This document shows positions 35,701 to 43,662 of a DNA stretch of 64,000 nt, in pieces. Position numbers and translations under genes: made by a program. How positions within the stretch are numbered: the stretch's first letter is position 1; every line of letters starts with the position of its first letter. The notes under the pieces were generated by a model. The model saw only the letters and a program-made list of their open reading frames with translations. It did no database searches and had not been told where the DNA came from. The DNA is from Pseudomonas sessilinigenes (GTDB lineage: Bacteria; Pseudomonadota; Gammaproteobacteria; Pseudomonadales; Pseudomonadaceae). Where the stretch lies: assembly GCF_003850565.1 (NCBI RefSeq), contig NZ_CP027706.1, forward strand, positions 3,720,001 to 3,784,000, written 5' to 3'.

Positions 35701-36324
35701 TTAGCGCATCAGGTGGGACAGCTGTTGGTCACGCAGGTCGGTGCTGGTCGCCAGGCCCTCGCGGACCCCGGCCATGTCCCGGGCGTCACGGTTCTGGCTG
35801 AGCTTGCGCTTGCCCTCCAGGCGCTGGATCGGCAGGGCGAAACCGACGATGGCCTTGAGCATGCCGTCGATGTAGTCGGCGGGGGCATCCTCGACCTTCC
35901 AGGGTTGCTGGCGGCCAGCTTCGTGACGCTCGGTAAGGGCCCCGACCAGCTTGAGCAGGCGCTGCGGGTCGTGGAACACCTCGGCCTGGCCGTAGGCATG
36001 CACCGCCACGTAGTTCCAGGTCGGCACCACCTTGCCGTGTTCGGCCTTGCTCGGATAGAACGACGGGCTGACGTAGGCATCGCCGCCCTCGAAGATCACC
36101 AGCGCCTCGGCACCGGCGGCCAGTTCCGCGCATTGCGGGTTGGCCTTGGCCAGGTGGCCGTAGAGGGTGCCATTGGCCCCTTGGCCGGCCTCCAGCAGCA
36201 GCGGCAGGTGGCTGGCCTGCAGGCCCTGGGCACCACAGGTCACCAGGGTGGCCAGGCGGCCGTCATGGATCACCTGGTGCAGGCGGGAGAGGTCATGGTC
36301 AGCGAAAGCGCGAGGTAGGTACAT
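35701..36324 (-). CDS. paiB: PaiB-type FMN-binding protein
   Basis: A 207-residue split-barrel flavin-binding protein of the PaiB family, annotated as a negative transcriptional regulator in Bacillus, where it affects sporulation and protease genes. Visible family segments are MYLPRAFADHDLSRLHQVI, YVSPSFYPSKAEHGKVVPTWNYVAVHAYG (about residues 85-113) and GFALPIQRLEGKRKLSQNR near the C terminus. Regulatory action in Pseudomonas is unproven; an FMN-dependent redox function is equally possible. It heads the leftward paiB-GNAT-GNAT series and is divergent from the mocR gene, 104 bases away, a pairing I recall from other pseudomonads. Confidence 0.9.
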   Translation of the reverse strand: MYLPRAFADHDLSRLHQVIHDGRLATLVTCGAQGLQASHLPLLLEAGQGANGTLYGHLAKANPQCAELAAGAEALVIFEGGDAYVSPSFYPSKAEHGKVVPTWNYVAVHAYGQAEVFHDPQRLLKLVGALTERHEAGRQQPWKVEDAPADYIDGMLKAIVGFALPIQRLEGKRKLSQNRDARDMAGVREGLATSTDLRDQQLSHLMR

Positions 36325-36428
36325 GTGGAAAATCCTTGGCGATTGGCTGCATCCTAGGCAGGCTAATGGTTCGTGGTAAGAGCCACTTTTGCTCTATTTC
36401 ATAGGTCCAATTTCCTGGGTGCACGCCG

Positions 36429-37979
36429 ATGAACAGTGCCTTGCCTCCGCTGTCTTTCAACCCTGCCGGTATTGCCCTGGATCGTCGCCAGGGTCTCAGT
36501 CGCCAGCTCTACCAGGCCCTGCGCCTGCGGGTGCTGGACGGGCGCCTGGCCGGCGGTACGCGCTTGCCCGCCAGCCGCGACCTGGCGGGGGCCCTGGGGA
36601 TCTCCCGCAACAGTGTGGTGCGGGCCTACGACCAGTTGTATGCCGAGGGCTTCATCGAGGCGCGGGTGGGTGATGGCACCTATGTGAGCCAGTTGCCGGA
36701 AACCCGATCCTCGGGCAAGAAATTATCCACAAAAGTATCCACAGGCTTTTCAACAGGCTTACCCACAGACTTATCCACAAAATCCGTCGATTTACCTGTG
36801 GTTACATCCAGTAAGCTGGCCTCCAACAGCACTTTGCAGCGCCTGCAAAAGCACCATTTGAGCACCCATCCCAGCGGTCCGCCCCGAGCCTTTCGAGTTG
36901 GCGTGCCCGCCTTCGACCTGTTCCCGTTCGAGGTCTGGGCCAAGCTGAATGCGGCTTTCTGGCGCAAACCGGACCTGCGGCACCTGTGCTACGGCGACTC
37001 GGCCGGAGAGGCGCGCCTGCGCAGCATGATCGCCGCCTACCTGCGCAGCACCCGGGGCCTGCAATGCACGGCTGAACAAATTGTGATCACCAGCGGCGCA
37101 CAGCAGGGCATCAGCCTTTGTGCACAACTGCTGGTGGAGCCCGGCGACCCCGTGGCTGTGGAAAACCCGGGCTACCGCGCCGCCGGCCACGCCTTCGCCA
37201 TGGCCGGTGCACAACTGCATGGTATAGCGGTGGACCAGGAGGGCATCGATTGCCGCCAGCTGGCACAGTTGCAGAATTGCCGCGTGGCCTATGTCACGCC
37301 GGCCCACCAGTACCCCACGGGGGTGGTCATGAGCCTGGCCCGGCGCCTGGAATTGCTGGCCTGGGCCGAGCGGACCCAGGGCTGGGTGGTCGAGGACGAC
37401 TACGACGGCGAGTACCGCTACAGCGGTGCGCCCCTGGCCCCCCTGGCGGCGCTGGATCGCCAGGGCCGGGTGATCTATGTCGGCACCTTCGGCAAGGTGG
37501 CCTTTCCGGCGCTGCGCCTGGGTTACCTGGTGTTGCCACCTCACCTGGTACAGGACTGCGTGCGGCTGCGGGCGGTGGAAATGCGCCATTCGGAAGTCAG
37601 TACCCAAGCGGTGATGGCCGAGTTCATGGCCGCCGGGCATTTCCAGCGGCATATCCGGCGCATGCGGCGCGCGGCCCTGAGCCGGCGCAATACCCTGCTC
37701 GAAGCCTGGCCGGCGGCCATCGACGGAGTCGGGCCGCTGCCCGGGGTGACGGCGGGGCTGCACCTGACGGTAAGCGTCGCCAGCCTGGCCCGGGAACAGG
37801 AACTGCTCGCCCAGGCCGCCAGTGTCGATGTCGAGGTCAGCGCCCTGAGCCGTTACTGGTTGCCGGACAGCGTGACGCCCGAGGACCAGCGGGCCGGCCT
37901 GGTGCTGGGGTTCGCTGCGGTGCCGGAGGCCGACATTCGTTCGGCCATGGCGCGGCTGCGCCAGGCCTGGCGGGTTTGA
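36429..37979 (+). CDS. MocR-family GntR/aminotransferase-like regulator
   Basis: A 516-residue regulator with a GntR winged helix (about residues 20-90; LYQALRLRVLDGRLAGGTRLPASRDLAGALGISRNSVVRAYDQL in part) fused to a type I aminotransferase fold (about 140-510). The likely PLP lysine is K356 in YVGTFGKVAFPALRLGY, and VEDDYDGEYRY precedes it. MocR proteins use PLP or its imines as effectors, not for catalysis. The linker at residues 99-118 is unusual: five four-residue repeats (LSTK, VSTG, FSTG, LPTD, LSTK) written with rare codons; see the repeat entry. It probably controls the divergent paiB-GNAT-GNAT genes. Confidence 0.93.
   Translation: MNSALPPLSFNPAGIALDRRQGLSRQLYQALRLRVLDGRLAGGTRLPASRDLAGALGISRNSVVRAYDQLYAEGFIEARVGDGTYVSQLPETRSSGKKLSTKVSTGFSTGLPTDLSTKSVDLPVVTSSKLASNSTLQRLQKHHLSTHPSGPPRAFRVGVPAFDLFPFEVWAKLNAAFWRKPDLRHLCYGDSAGEARLRSMIAAYLRSTRGLQCTAEQIVITSGAQQGISLCAQLLVEPGDPVAVENPGYRAAGHAFAMAGAQLHGIAVDQEGIDCRQLAQLQNCRVAYVTPAHQYPTGVVMSLARRLELLAWAERTQGWVVEDDYDGEYRYSGAPLAPLAALDRQGRVIYVGTFGKVAFPALRLGYLVLPPHLVQDCVRLRAVEMRHSEVSTQAVMAEFMAAGHFQRHIRRMRRAALSRRNTLLEAWPAAIDGVGPLPGVTAGLHLTVSVASLAREQELLAQAASVDVEVSALSRYWLPDSVTPEDQRAGLVLGFAAVPEADIRSAMARLRQAWRV
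36723..36782 (+). repeat. five 12-bp repeats forming a DnaA-box cluster inside mocR
   Basis: Units start every 12 bases at 36723, 36735, 36747, 36759 and 36771. Their first nine bases are TTATCCACA, GTATCCACA, TTTTCAACA, TTACCCACA and TTATCCACA: two perfect DnaA boxes, two with one mismatch and one with two. Three TTA leucine codons, which are very rare in Pseudomonas, are used in-frame to spell them, and a reversed, weaker copy (TGTGGTTAC) lies at 36797-36805. Confidence 0.85.
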
Positions 37980-38017
37980 CGGGTATACTTCCGGGCATTT
38001 CCCTTTCGAGACCCCCT

Positions 38018-39229
38018 ATGAGCCAGTCCCTCTCCGTGGCGCCCGAACGCAAGTTCGGCGCTCCTCTGTTCGCCTTGCTGCTCCTGGTCGTCGGCGCCTT
38101 GTTCCTGCAGGCCCAAGTGGGTGCGCGCCAGGTATTGCTGTTGCTCCTGGGGGCGGCCCTGGGCCTGACCCTCTACCACGCAGCGTTCGGCTTCACCTCG
38201 GCCTGGCGGGTGTTCATCCGCGACCGGCGCGGCGCGGGCCTGCGGGCGCAAATGGTGATGCTGGCGCTGGCGGTGCTGCTGTTCTTCCCGGCCCTGGGGG
38301 CCGGCACGCTGTTCGGCCAGCCGGTGACCGGCCTGGTGGCGCCGGCCGGGGTATCGGTGATCTTCGGTGCCTTTATCTTCGGCATCGGCATGCAACTGGG
38401 TGGCGGTTGCGCATCCGGCACCCTGTTCACCGTCGGTGGCGGCAACGCGCGGATGCTGGTGACCCTGGCGTTCTTCATCTGCGGCTCGCTGATCGCCACC
38501 CATCATGTGGACTGGTGGTTCGCCCTGCCTTCGCTGCCGCCGATCTCCATCGTCCAGAGCTTCGGCGTGGGCCCGGCCCTGGGCCTGAGCCTGTGCCTGT
38601 TCGCCCTGATCGCAGTGCTGACCCAGGTCCTGGAAAAGCGCCGCCATGGCAGCCTCGAAGCGCCGGTCGGCAGTACGCACCAGGGCTGGCGGCGTTTGCT
38701 GCGTGGCCCTTGGCCGCTGGTCTGGGGCGCGGTGGCCCTGGCTCTGCTGAACTTCGCCACCCTGGCCCTGGCCGGGCGGCCGTGGGGCATCACTTCGGCA
38801 TTCGCCTTGTGGGGGGCCAAGCTCGCGAGTGGGCTGGGCCTGGATGTCAGCCAGTGGGTGTTCTGGCAAGGCGCGGCGAATGCCAAGGCCCTGGCGGCCC
38901 CGGTATGGCAAGACATCACCAGCGTCATGGACATCGGCATCGTTCTGGGGGCCTTGCTGGCGGCGGGCCTGGCGGGACGCTTCGCCCCGAGCCTGAAGAT
39001 TCCCACCCGGTCCCTGGTGGCGGCGGTGATCGGCGGCTTGCTGCTGGGCTACGGTTCGCGCCTGGCCTATGGCTGCAACATCGGCGCCTATTTCAGTGGC
39101 ATCGCCTCCGGCAGCCTGCACGGCTGGTTGTGGCTGGTGGCGGCCTTCATCGGCAATGGCGTGGGGGTGCGGTTGCGGCCCTGGTTCTTCGCCGAGGAAC
39201 GGGCGCCCCAGGGCCTGACTGGCTGCTGA
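38018..39229 (+). CDS. YeeE/YedE-family membrane transporter (sulfur-compound type)
   Basis: Inner-membrane protein of 403 residues starting at the ATG at 38018; the longer frame upstream is mocR read out of frame. It has 9-10 hydrophobic segments and the duplicated signature of the YeeE/YedE family: IGMQLGGGCASGTLFTVGGGN near residue 125 and LGYGSRLAYGCNIGAYFSGIASGSLHG near residue 345. Each has a conserved cysteine that relays the substrate. In Spirochaeta YeeE the substrate is thiosulfate; here it is not known, and selenium compounds have been suggested for relatives. No TusA-like partner is adjacent. It follows mocR by 38 bases and may share its transcript. Confidence 0.88.
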   Translation: MSQSLSVAPERKFGAPLFALLLLVVGALFLQAQVGARQVLLLLLGAALGLTLYHAAFGFTSAWRVFIRDRRGAGLRAQMVMLALAVLLFFPALGAGTLFGQPVTGLVAPAGVSVIFGAFIFGIGMQLGGGCASGTLFTVGGGNARMLVTLAFFICGSLIATHHVDWWFALPSLPPISIVQSFGVGPALGLSLCLFALIAVLTQVLEKRRHGSLEAPVGSTHQGWRRLLRGPWPLVWGAVALALLNFATLALAGRPWGITSAFALWGAKLASGLGLDVSQWVFWQGAANAKALAAPVWQDITSVMDIGIVLGALLAAGLAGRFAPSLKIPTRSLVAAVIGGLLLGYGSRLAYGCNIGAYFSGIASGSLHGWLWLVAAFIGNGVGVRLRPWFFAEERAPQGLTGC

Positions 39230-39245
39230 TGGCTGGTGGCGGCGA

Positions 39246-39317
39246 GGGAGCGTGCTCCCGCGCGACCGTGTAGCCCTCGTGAAGCCGGCGTTACGAGGGG
39301 CAGGCACAAGCGGCTAG
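39246..39317. repeat. REP-like hairpin cluster
   Basis: Contains GGGAGC-GT-GCTCCC (39246-39259), then TGTAGCC (39269-39275), an inner CCTCGT...ACGAGG hairpin, and AGCGGCTAG at the right end, the same end as the element at 10163-10260. It lies between convergent genes and may help end both transcripts. Confidence 0.5.
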
Positions 39318-39369
39318 TCGGCCTTGGCTTGCTGCGCAATCCGCTGCGAGCAAGCCACAGGGGTAGCGA

Positions 39370-40470
39370 TCAGGTCCCGGCCTTGATCTTGGTCCAGGCC
39401 CGGGTCCGCGCCCGCTCGGCATCACGGGGCAGCGGCCGGAGCGTGTAGAGCGTGTTCATGGCTGCCGCGGTGGGGTAGAGGTTGGGGTTGTTGCGGATCG
39501 CTGGGTCGACCTTGTCGGTGGCGTCCTTGTTCGGGTTCGGATACCCGACGAAATCGCTGACCGGCGCTATCACCTGGGGTTGCAGCAGGTAGTTGATGAA
39601 GGTGTAGGCGTCTTCCGGGTTCTTCGCGCCCTTGGGGATCGCCAGCATGTCGAACCAGATCGGCGCGCCTTCCTTGGGCAGGCGCATGTCCACGATCACG
39701 CCGTTCTTGGCCTCCCGGGCACGGTTGGCGGCCTGGGAGAAGCTACCCGAGTAGCCCACCGCCACGCAGATGTCGCCGTTGGCGATATCGGCCATGTACT
39801 TGGACGAGTGGAAGTAGGTGATGTACGGGCGAATCTTCAGCAGTAGGGCCTCGGCCTTCTCGTAGTCCGCAGGCTTCTGGCTGTTGGGGTCCAGGCCCAG
39901 GTGCTGCAGGGCCAGGGGCAGGATCTCCGACGGCGAATCCAGCAGCGCTACGCCGCACTGCTTGAGCTTGCTGATGTTCTCCTCTTTGAATATCAGGTCC
40001 CAGCTGTCCACCGGTGCCTGCTCGCCCAGGGCCGCCTTGACCTTGTCCGGGTTGAAGCCGATCAGGATGGTGCCGTACATGTAGGGCACGGCGAAGCGGT
40101 TGCCTGGGTCGTTGGCTTCGATCAGTTGCATCAGCTTGGGGTCCAGGTGGTTCCAGTTGGGCAGCTTGGCGCGGTCCAGGGGCTGGAACACCCCGGCCTC
40201 GATCTGCTTGGCCAGGAACACATTCGACGGCACCACCACGTCATACCCGGAGTTGCCGGTGAGCAGCTTGGCCTCCAGGGCTTCGTTGGTATCGAAGATG
40301 TCGTACACCAGCTTGACCTGGCTGTTCTGCGCCTTGAAATCTTCCAGGGCCTTGGGGGTGATGTAGTCGAACCAGTTGTACACCCGCAGGGTGCGTTCCT
40401 CGGCGTGGGCAGCGGTGCCCAGCAGGCAGGCGCATAGGGCGGGAGCGATGAGGCGTTGGAGTCTTGGCAT
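39370..40470 (-). CDS. polyamine ABC transporter periplasmic binding protein (PotF/SpuD type)
   Basis: A 366-residue extracytoplasmic receptor with a signal peptide ending near AHAEE. The mature part has the SpuD/PotF pattern: LRVYNWFDYITPKALEDFKAQN at the N terminus, DVVVPSNVFLAKQIEAGVFQPLDR, and YMYGTILIGFNPDKV. It should bind putrescine, spermidine, agmatine or acetylated forms in the periplasm. No permease or ATPase is adjacent, so it must dock on a system encoded elsewhere. It is 12 bases downstream of aphA on the same strand, the same arrangement I recall for P. aeruginosa aphA and its neighbour. Confidence 0.9.
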   Translation of the reverse strand: MPRLQRLIAPALCACLLGTAAHAEERTLRVYNWFDYITPKALEDFKAQNSQVKLVYDIFDTNEALEAKLLTGNSGYDVVVPSNVFLAKQIEAGVFQPLDRAKLPNWNHLDPKLMQLIEANDPGNRFAVPYMYGTILIGFNPDKVKAALGEQAPVDSWDLIFKEENISKLKQCGVALLDSPSEILPLALQHLGLDPNSQKPADYEKAEALLLKIRPYITYFHSSKYMADIANGDICVAVGYSGSFSQAANRAREAKNGVIVDMRLPKEGAPIWFDMLAIPKGAKNPEDAYTFINYLLQPQVIAPVSDFVGYPNPNKDATDKVDPAIRNNPNLYPTAAAMNTLYTLRPLPRDAERARTRAWTKIKAGT

Positions 40471-40482
40471 GTTGCGGGTTCC

Positions 40483-41514
40483 TTACTGGGCGCTCTGGAA
40501 GCCTTCGAGTACGTTCACGGCGTTGATGCCGATTTCCGCGACTGCATAACCGCCTTCCATGACGAACAGCGTCGGTTTGCCGAGGGCGGCGATGCGCTTG
40601 CCCATGGCCAGGTAGTCCGGGCTGTCGAGCTTGAACTGGGAGATCGGGTCTTCCTTGAAGGTGTCGACCCCCAGGGAGACCACGATGATATCGGCGCCGT
40701 AGCGCTCGATTTCCCCGCAGGCCCGCTCCAGGGCCGCACTCCAGGCGTCCCAGCCGCTGCCGGCGGCCAGCGGGTAGTTGAAGTTGTAGCCTTCACCAAC
40801 ACCTTCGCCGCACTCGTCGGCATACCCCAGGAAGAACGGGAATTCGGCTTCCGGATGGCCGTGGATCGAGGTGAAGAGCACGTCGCTGCGCTCGTAGAAG
40901 ATCGACTGGGTGCCGTTGCCATGGTGGTAGTCGACATCGAGGATCGCCACCTTGCGCTGGCCCTGGTCGAGGAAGGCCTGGGCGGCGATGGCGGCGTTGT
41001 TCAGGTAGCAGTAGCCGCCCATCAGGTCGCTGGCGGCGTGATGTCCCGGTGGCCGGCACAGGGCGAAGGCGCTGTGGGCGCCGCGCTGGATCACCGCCTG
41101 GGCGGTCAGGGCAACTTGCGCCGCGCTGTAGGCTGCTTGCCAGGTGCCGGCGGTGATCGGCGCGCCGCCGTCGAAGCTGTAGTAGCCGAGCTGGCCGTGC
41201 AGGCTGCTGGGGATCACGCTGCGCAGGGTGCGCGCCGGCCAGGTGTAGGGCAGCAGGTCGCCGTCGATGCCCTTGGCTGCCCAACGCTCCCAGGCGCCCT
41301 TGAAGAACTCCAGGTACTCGCGGCTGTGGACGCGCTGGATCGGCTCCAGGCCGAAGTCCTTGGGCGCCTCCACCGGCCCCAGGTTGCGGTACTTCACTCG
41401 GTCCAGCACGTGGTCGGCCCGGGAGGGCATTTCGAAGCAGGGCATCAGTTGCCCGTCTATCAGTTCGCAACGGCCATGGTGCAGGTGGTGATCGTCCGAG
41501 TAGATCGTCAGCAT
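40483..41514 (-). CDS. aphA: acetylpolyamine amidohydrolase AphA
   Basis: Class II histone-deacetylase-fold, zinc-dependent enzyme that removes acetyl groups from acetylputrescine or acetylcadaverine. The ATG at 41514 gives 343 residues, the usual length (MLTIYSDDHHLHHG start). The catalytic region reads CRPPGHHAASDLMGGYCYLNN in part, with the tandem histidines near residues 158-159, then DVDYHHGNGTQ and SLGVDTFKEDP supplying metal ligands, and the closing EGGYA. It is followed by a polyamine-binding protein gene. A 40-bp motif 75-114 bases upstream is shared with the PuuP-like permease at 12.7-14.1 kb, so polyamine-responsive control is likely. Confidence 0.92.
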   Translation of the reverse strand: MLTIYSDDHHLHHGRCELIDGQLMPCFEMPSRADHVLDRVKYRNLGPVEAPKDFGLEPIQRVHSREYLEFFKGAWERWAAKGIDGDLLPYTWPARTLRSVIPSSLHGQLGYYSFDGGAPITAGTWQAAYSAAQVALTAQAVIQRGAHSAFALCRPPGHHAASDLMGGYCYLNNAAIAAQAFLDQGQRKVAILDVDYHHGNGTQSIFYERSDVLFTSIHGHPEAEFPFFLGYADECGEGVGEGYNFNYPLAAGSGWDAWSAALERACGEIERYGADIIVVSLGVDTFKEDPISQFKLDSPDYLAMGKRIAALGKPTLFVMEGGYAVAEIGINAVNVLEGFQSAQ

Positions 41515-41588
41515 TTTCTTGTTCTCCGCAGGCTGATTCGGTGGCTCACAGTCTTGCGGGGCGCGGGGTTTTGGAGAACGGCGGGAAC

Positions 41589-41628
41589 GGCCAAAAGAGG
41601 ATCGATATGGCCAGATTGCGTGACCGCA
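41589..41628. promoter_or_regulatory. conserved 40-bp motif upstream of aphA
   Basis: The second copy of the motif found before the PuuP-like permease gene. Identical blocks are GGATCGATATGGCCA (41599-41613 region) and TGACCGCA (41621-41628), with the same spacing as in the copy at 14255-14294. It lies 75-114 bases before the aphA start in the same orientation. Confidence 0.55.
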
Positions 41629-41649
41629 ATTCGCCCCTGGAAGGGGCAT

Positions 41650-41670
41650 GGCGCCCCATTGCGGGGCGCC
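41650..41670. terminator. stable hairpin beside the ankyrin gene stop codon
   Basis: GGCGCCCC-ATTGC-GGGGCGCC, an eight-base perfect stem, starting eight bases beyond the ankyrin gene stop on the minus strand. No U-tract, so it may be a 3'-end stabiliser or weak terminator. Confidence 0.5.
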
Positions 41671-41677
41671 AGTGGCT

Positions 41678-43591
41678 TCAGCCTGCCGGTGCTGCCGGCA
41701 CGAAGCGTTGCAGGACCTGGAGCATGTCCTCGCGTTTTTTCCGGGCGATGGCCTCCAGCAGCAGGGCGTAGCCTTTTTTCTCGCAGCGCTGGCCGACATT
41801 CGGGTCGGCGCCTTTTTCCAGCAACAGGGTGAAGACCTCCAGGGTGTCTTGCTGGCTGACGACGCGCGACGTGTCGTCGGCGGAGATCTTGTCGGCCAGT
41901 AAAGTCAGCAGGCTCTGCCCCATGGGTTGGTTGTAGCAGGTGCCCCCGCCATAGCTCAGGTTGAGGTTGGCCCCCGCGTTGATCAACAGCTTCATGGCCG
42001 GATAGTTGTTGCCCCAGAAGGCCCGGTACAGAGCGGTTTCCTGGTCTGTTGCGGTGCGCAGGTCAAGGTTCTGCGGGTGTTGCAGCAGCCAGGTGAAGCC
42101 CTTGAGGTTGCGCTCCTGCTCCGCCAGTTGCATCAGCGGAGTCCGGCCCCGGTAGTCCTGCTCGTCGATGGCGACCCCGGCCTGCAGCAGGAACTTCAAG
42201 CGCCTGCCCTGCTCGAGGTCGGGGCCATCCTTGAGGTCACGTTGCATGGCCAGCATGGCCAGGGTGCTCCAGCGATACTGGCCGCTGGTATGGGCACCGT
42301 TGGCCAGCAACAGCCGGGCGATCTCCAGGTGCGGGGCATCCAGGGCATGCAGCAGGGCGCTGCGGCCGTCCTCGGCCATGACTTCGCCGCTGACGCCACT
42401 GGCCAGCAGGCGCTTTACCTCGGCTTCGTCACCGGCGTCCGCCGCGGCCACCAACGGCCAGAAGCCCTGGCACGCCTGTGGGTTGGCAGATTGCAGGCCC
42501 AGGCGCTGGAGCACCCGGGGCGGGATGCTCATCTGGCGTTGCAGGCGCATGCCGCAATACAACCGATAACCTTCGATGGCCCGGCCCTGGGGAATGTTGT
42601 CCAGGGGCCGCTGTTCGAACAGGGCCCAGTCCAGGTCGGCCAGGTTGAGGTAGGTCGGCATGCGCGACATGTCCCGGCGCAGCACTTCCACCAGCCAGCC
42701 GCGAGCGACCTTCAGCTGGCCGGCCTCGCTGGCCCAGTAGGCGATGTCATTGAGCAGGCCGGGGTATTCGCTGTGGTCGGTGGCGATGCTGCGGTAGTCA
42801 TGAACCGCGAAGAAGTCCTCCACCTGGCGGAGCCCCGGCCCTTTGTCCTTGGCCTTGCGCAGTTGCGCGTGGAGTTGGCGGAACTGCTTCCAGACAGCAT
42901 CCGCGTCCGCTGGCGGGACATAGGCATTGAGGGTGATCGGGCCGCCACCGCTGTCGAAAGGCCGGAACCACGGTGGAAACTTCTGCAGGGCTTGCAGCCA
43001 TTGCTGTCCGGTTTCGTCGCTGATGGGTTGCAGCGGCGTGAAGTCCATCTGCGTCATGTCCTGGCGATGACTGATGGCCAGCAGCGTGCGCTGGGGATCG
43101 CGCTGGTCGATCAGCAGGTAGCGCTGGCTGAGTTTCCACTGCGGCGGCACCGAGCAGTCGAAGTCCAGCGGCGTCAGGGTGATGCCGGTGTCCAGGGTAT
43201 TGCTGGGCGGCCAGTTGTCCGTGACCTGGATGTCATTGTCCGGCGACACGCAGTTACGCAGATCTTCCGGGCTGAACAGCGCTATGGGCGGCGACTTGTA
43301 GACCCGCTGCCGGTAATCCAGGTCCTGGTAGGCATTGAGATAGAACATCCCGCGATACTGGCTCAGCACGATCCGCGCCGGCAGCTTGGCCAGGCCCGGC
43401 AGCGCGAAGGGCTTGATCTGCAGGGTGGCGGTTTCCGGCTCGTCGAGGGCGAAGTGGCTGGACATCTCCCACCACTTGAATTTCGCCAGGTCGAAAGCCT
43501 GGACGGCGGGTGCTGCTGCGAGCATCAGCAGCGCCAGGCCGATTCGACGAAGGCCGATATGCCTGGCGGTGCTACCTGTGGATAGATTCAA
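41678..43591 (-). CDS. exported ankyrin-repeat protein
   Basis: A 637-residue protein when started at the TTG at 43591, which has AAGGGA upstream and gives a good signal peptide (RRIGLALLMLAAAPAVQA). Upstream TTG at 43636 is less supported. Residues 30-330 form a non-repeat region with many tryptophans (FKWWEMSSHFALDEPETATLQIKPFALPGL near its start) that I do not recognise. Residues 340-630 hold about six ankyrin repeats, e.g. DGRSALLHALDAPHLEIARLLLANGAH and RGRTPLMQLAEQE. The C terminus is lysine/arginine-rich. The protein is probably periplasmic and binds another protein; no effector-specific motif is visible. Confidence 0.85.
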   Translation of the reverse strand: MNLSTGSTARHIGLRRIGLALLMLAAAPAVQAFDLAKFKWWEMSSHFALDEPETATLQIKPFALPGLAKLPARIVLSQYRGMFYLNAYQDLDYRQRVYKSPPIALFSPEDLRNCVSPDNDIQVTDNWPPSNTLDTGITLTPLDFDCSVPPQWKLSQRYLLIDQRDPQRTLLAISHRQDMTQMDFTPLQPISDETGQQWLQALQKFPPWFRPFDSGGGPITLNAYVPPADADAVWKQFRQLHAQLRKAKDKGPGLRQVEDFFAVHDYRSIATDHSEYPGLLNDIAYWASEAGQLKVARGWLVEVLRRDMSRMPTYLNLADLDWALFEQRPLDNIPQGRAIEGYRLYCGMRLQRQMSIPPRVLQRLGLQSANPQACQGFWPLVAAADAGDEAEVKRLLASGVSGEVMAEDGRSALLHALDAPHLEIARLLLANGAHTSGQYRWSTLAMLAMQRDLKDGPDLEQGRRLKFLLQAGVAIDEQDYRGRTPLMQLAEQERNLKGFTWLLQHPQNLDLRTATDQETALYRAFWGNNYPAMKLLINAGANLNLSYGGGTCYNQPMGQSLLTLLADKISADDTSRVVSQQDTLEVFTLLLEKGADPNVGQRCEKKGYALLLEAIARKKREDMLQVLQRFVPAAPAG

Positions 43592-43662
43592 CGTTGCCGT
43601 CCCTTGCCGGTATGAAAGGCCGGCAATGTAATGCAATTGGCGCTGTTGTGCCGGGGTTTGTG

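Noticed and set aside
37118..38017. Upstream extension of the YeeE/YedE frame into mocR.
   Set aside because: The extension is the mocR sequence read out of frame; the ATG at 38018 begins a proper membrane protein.
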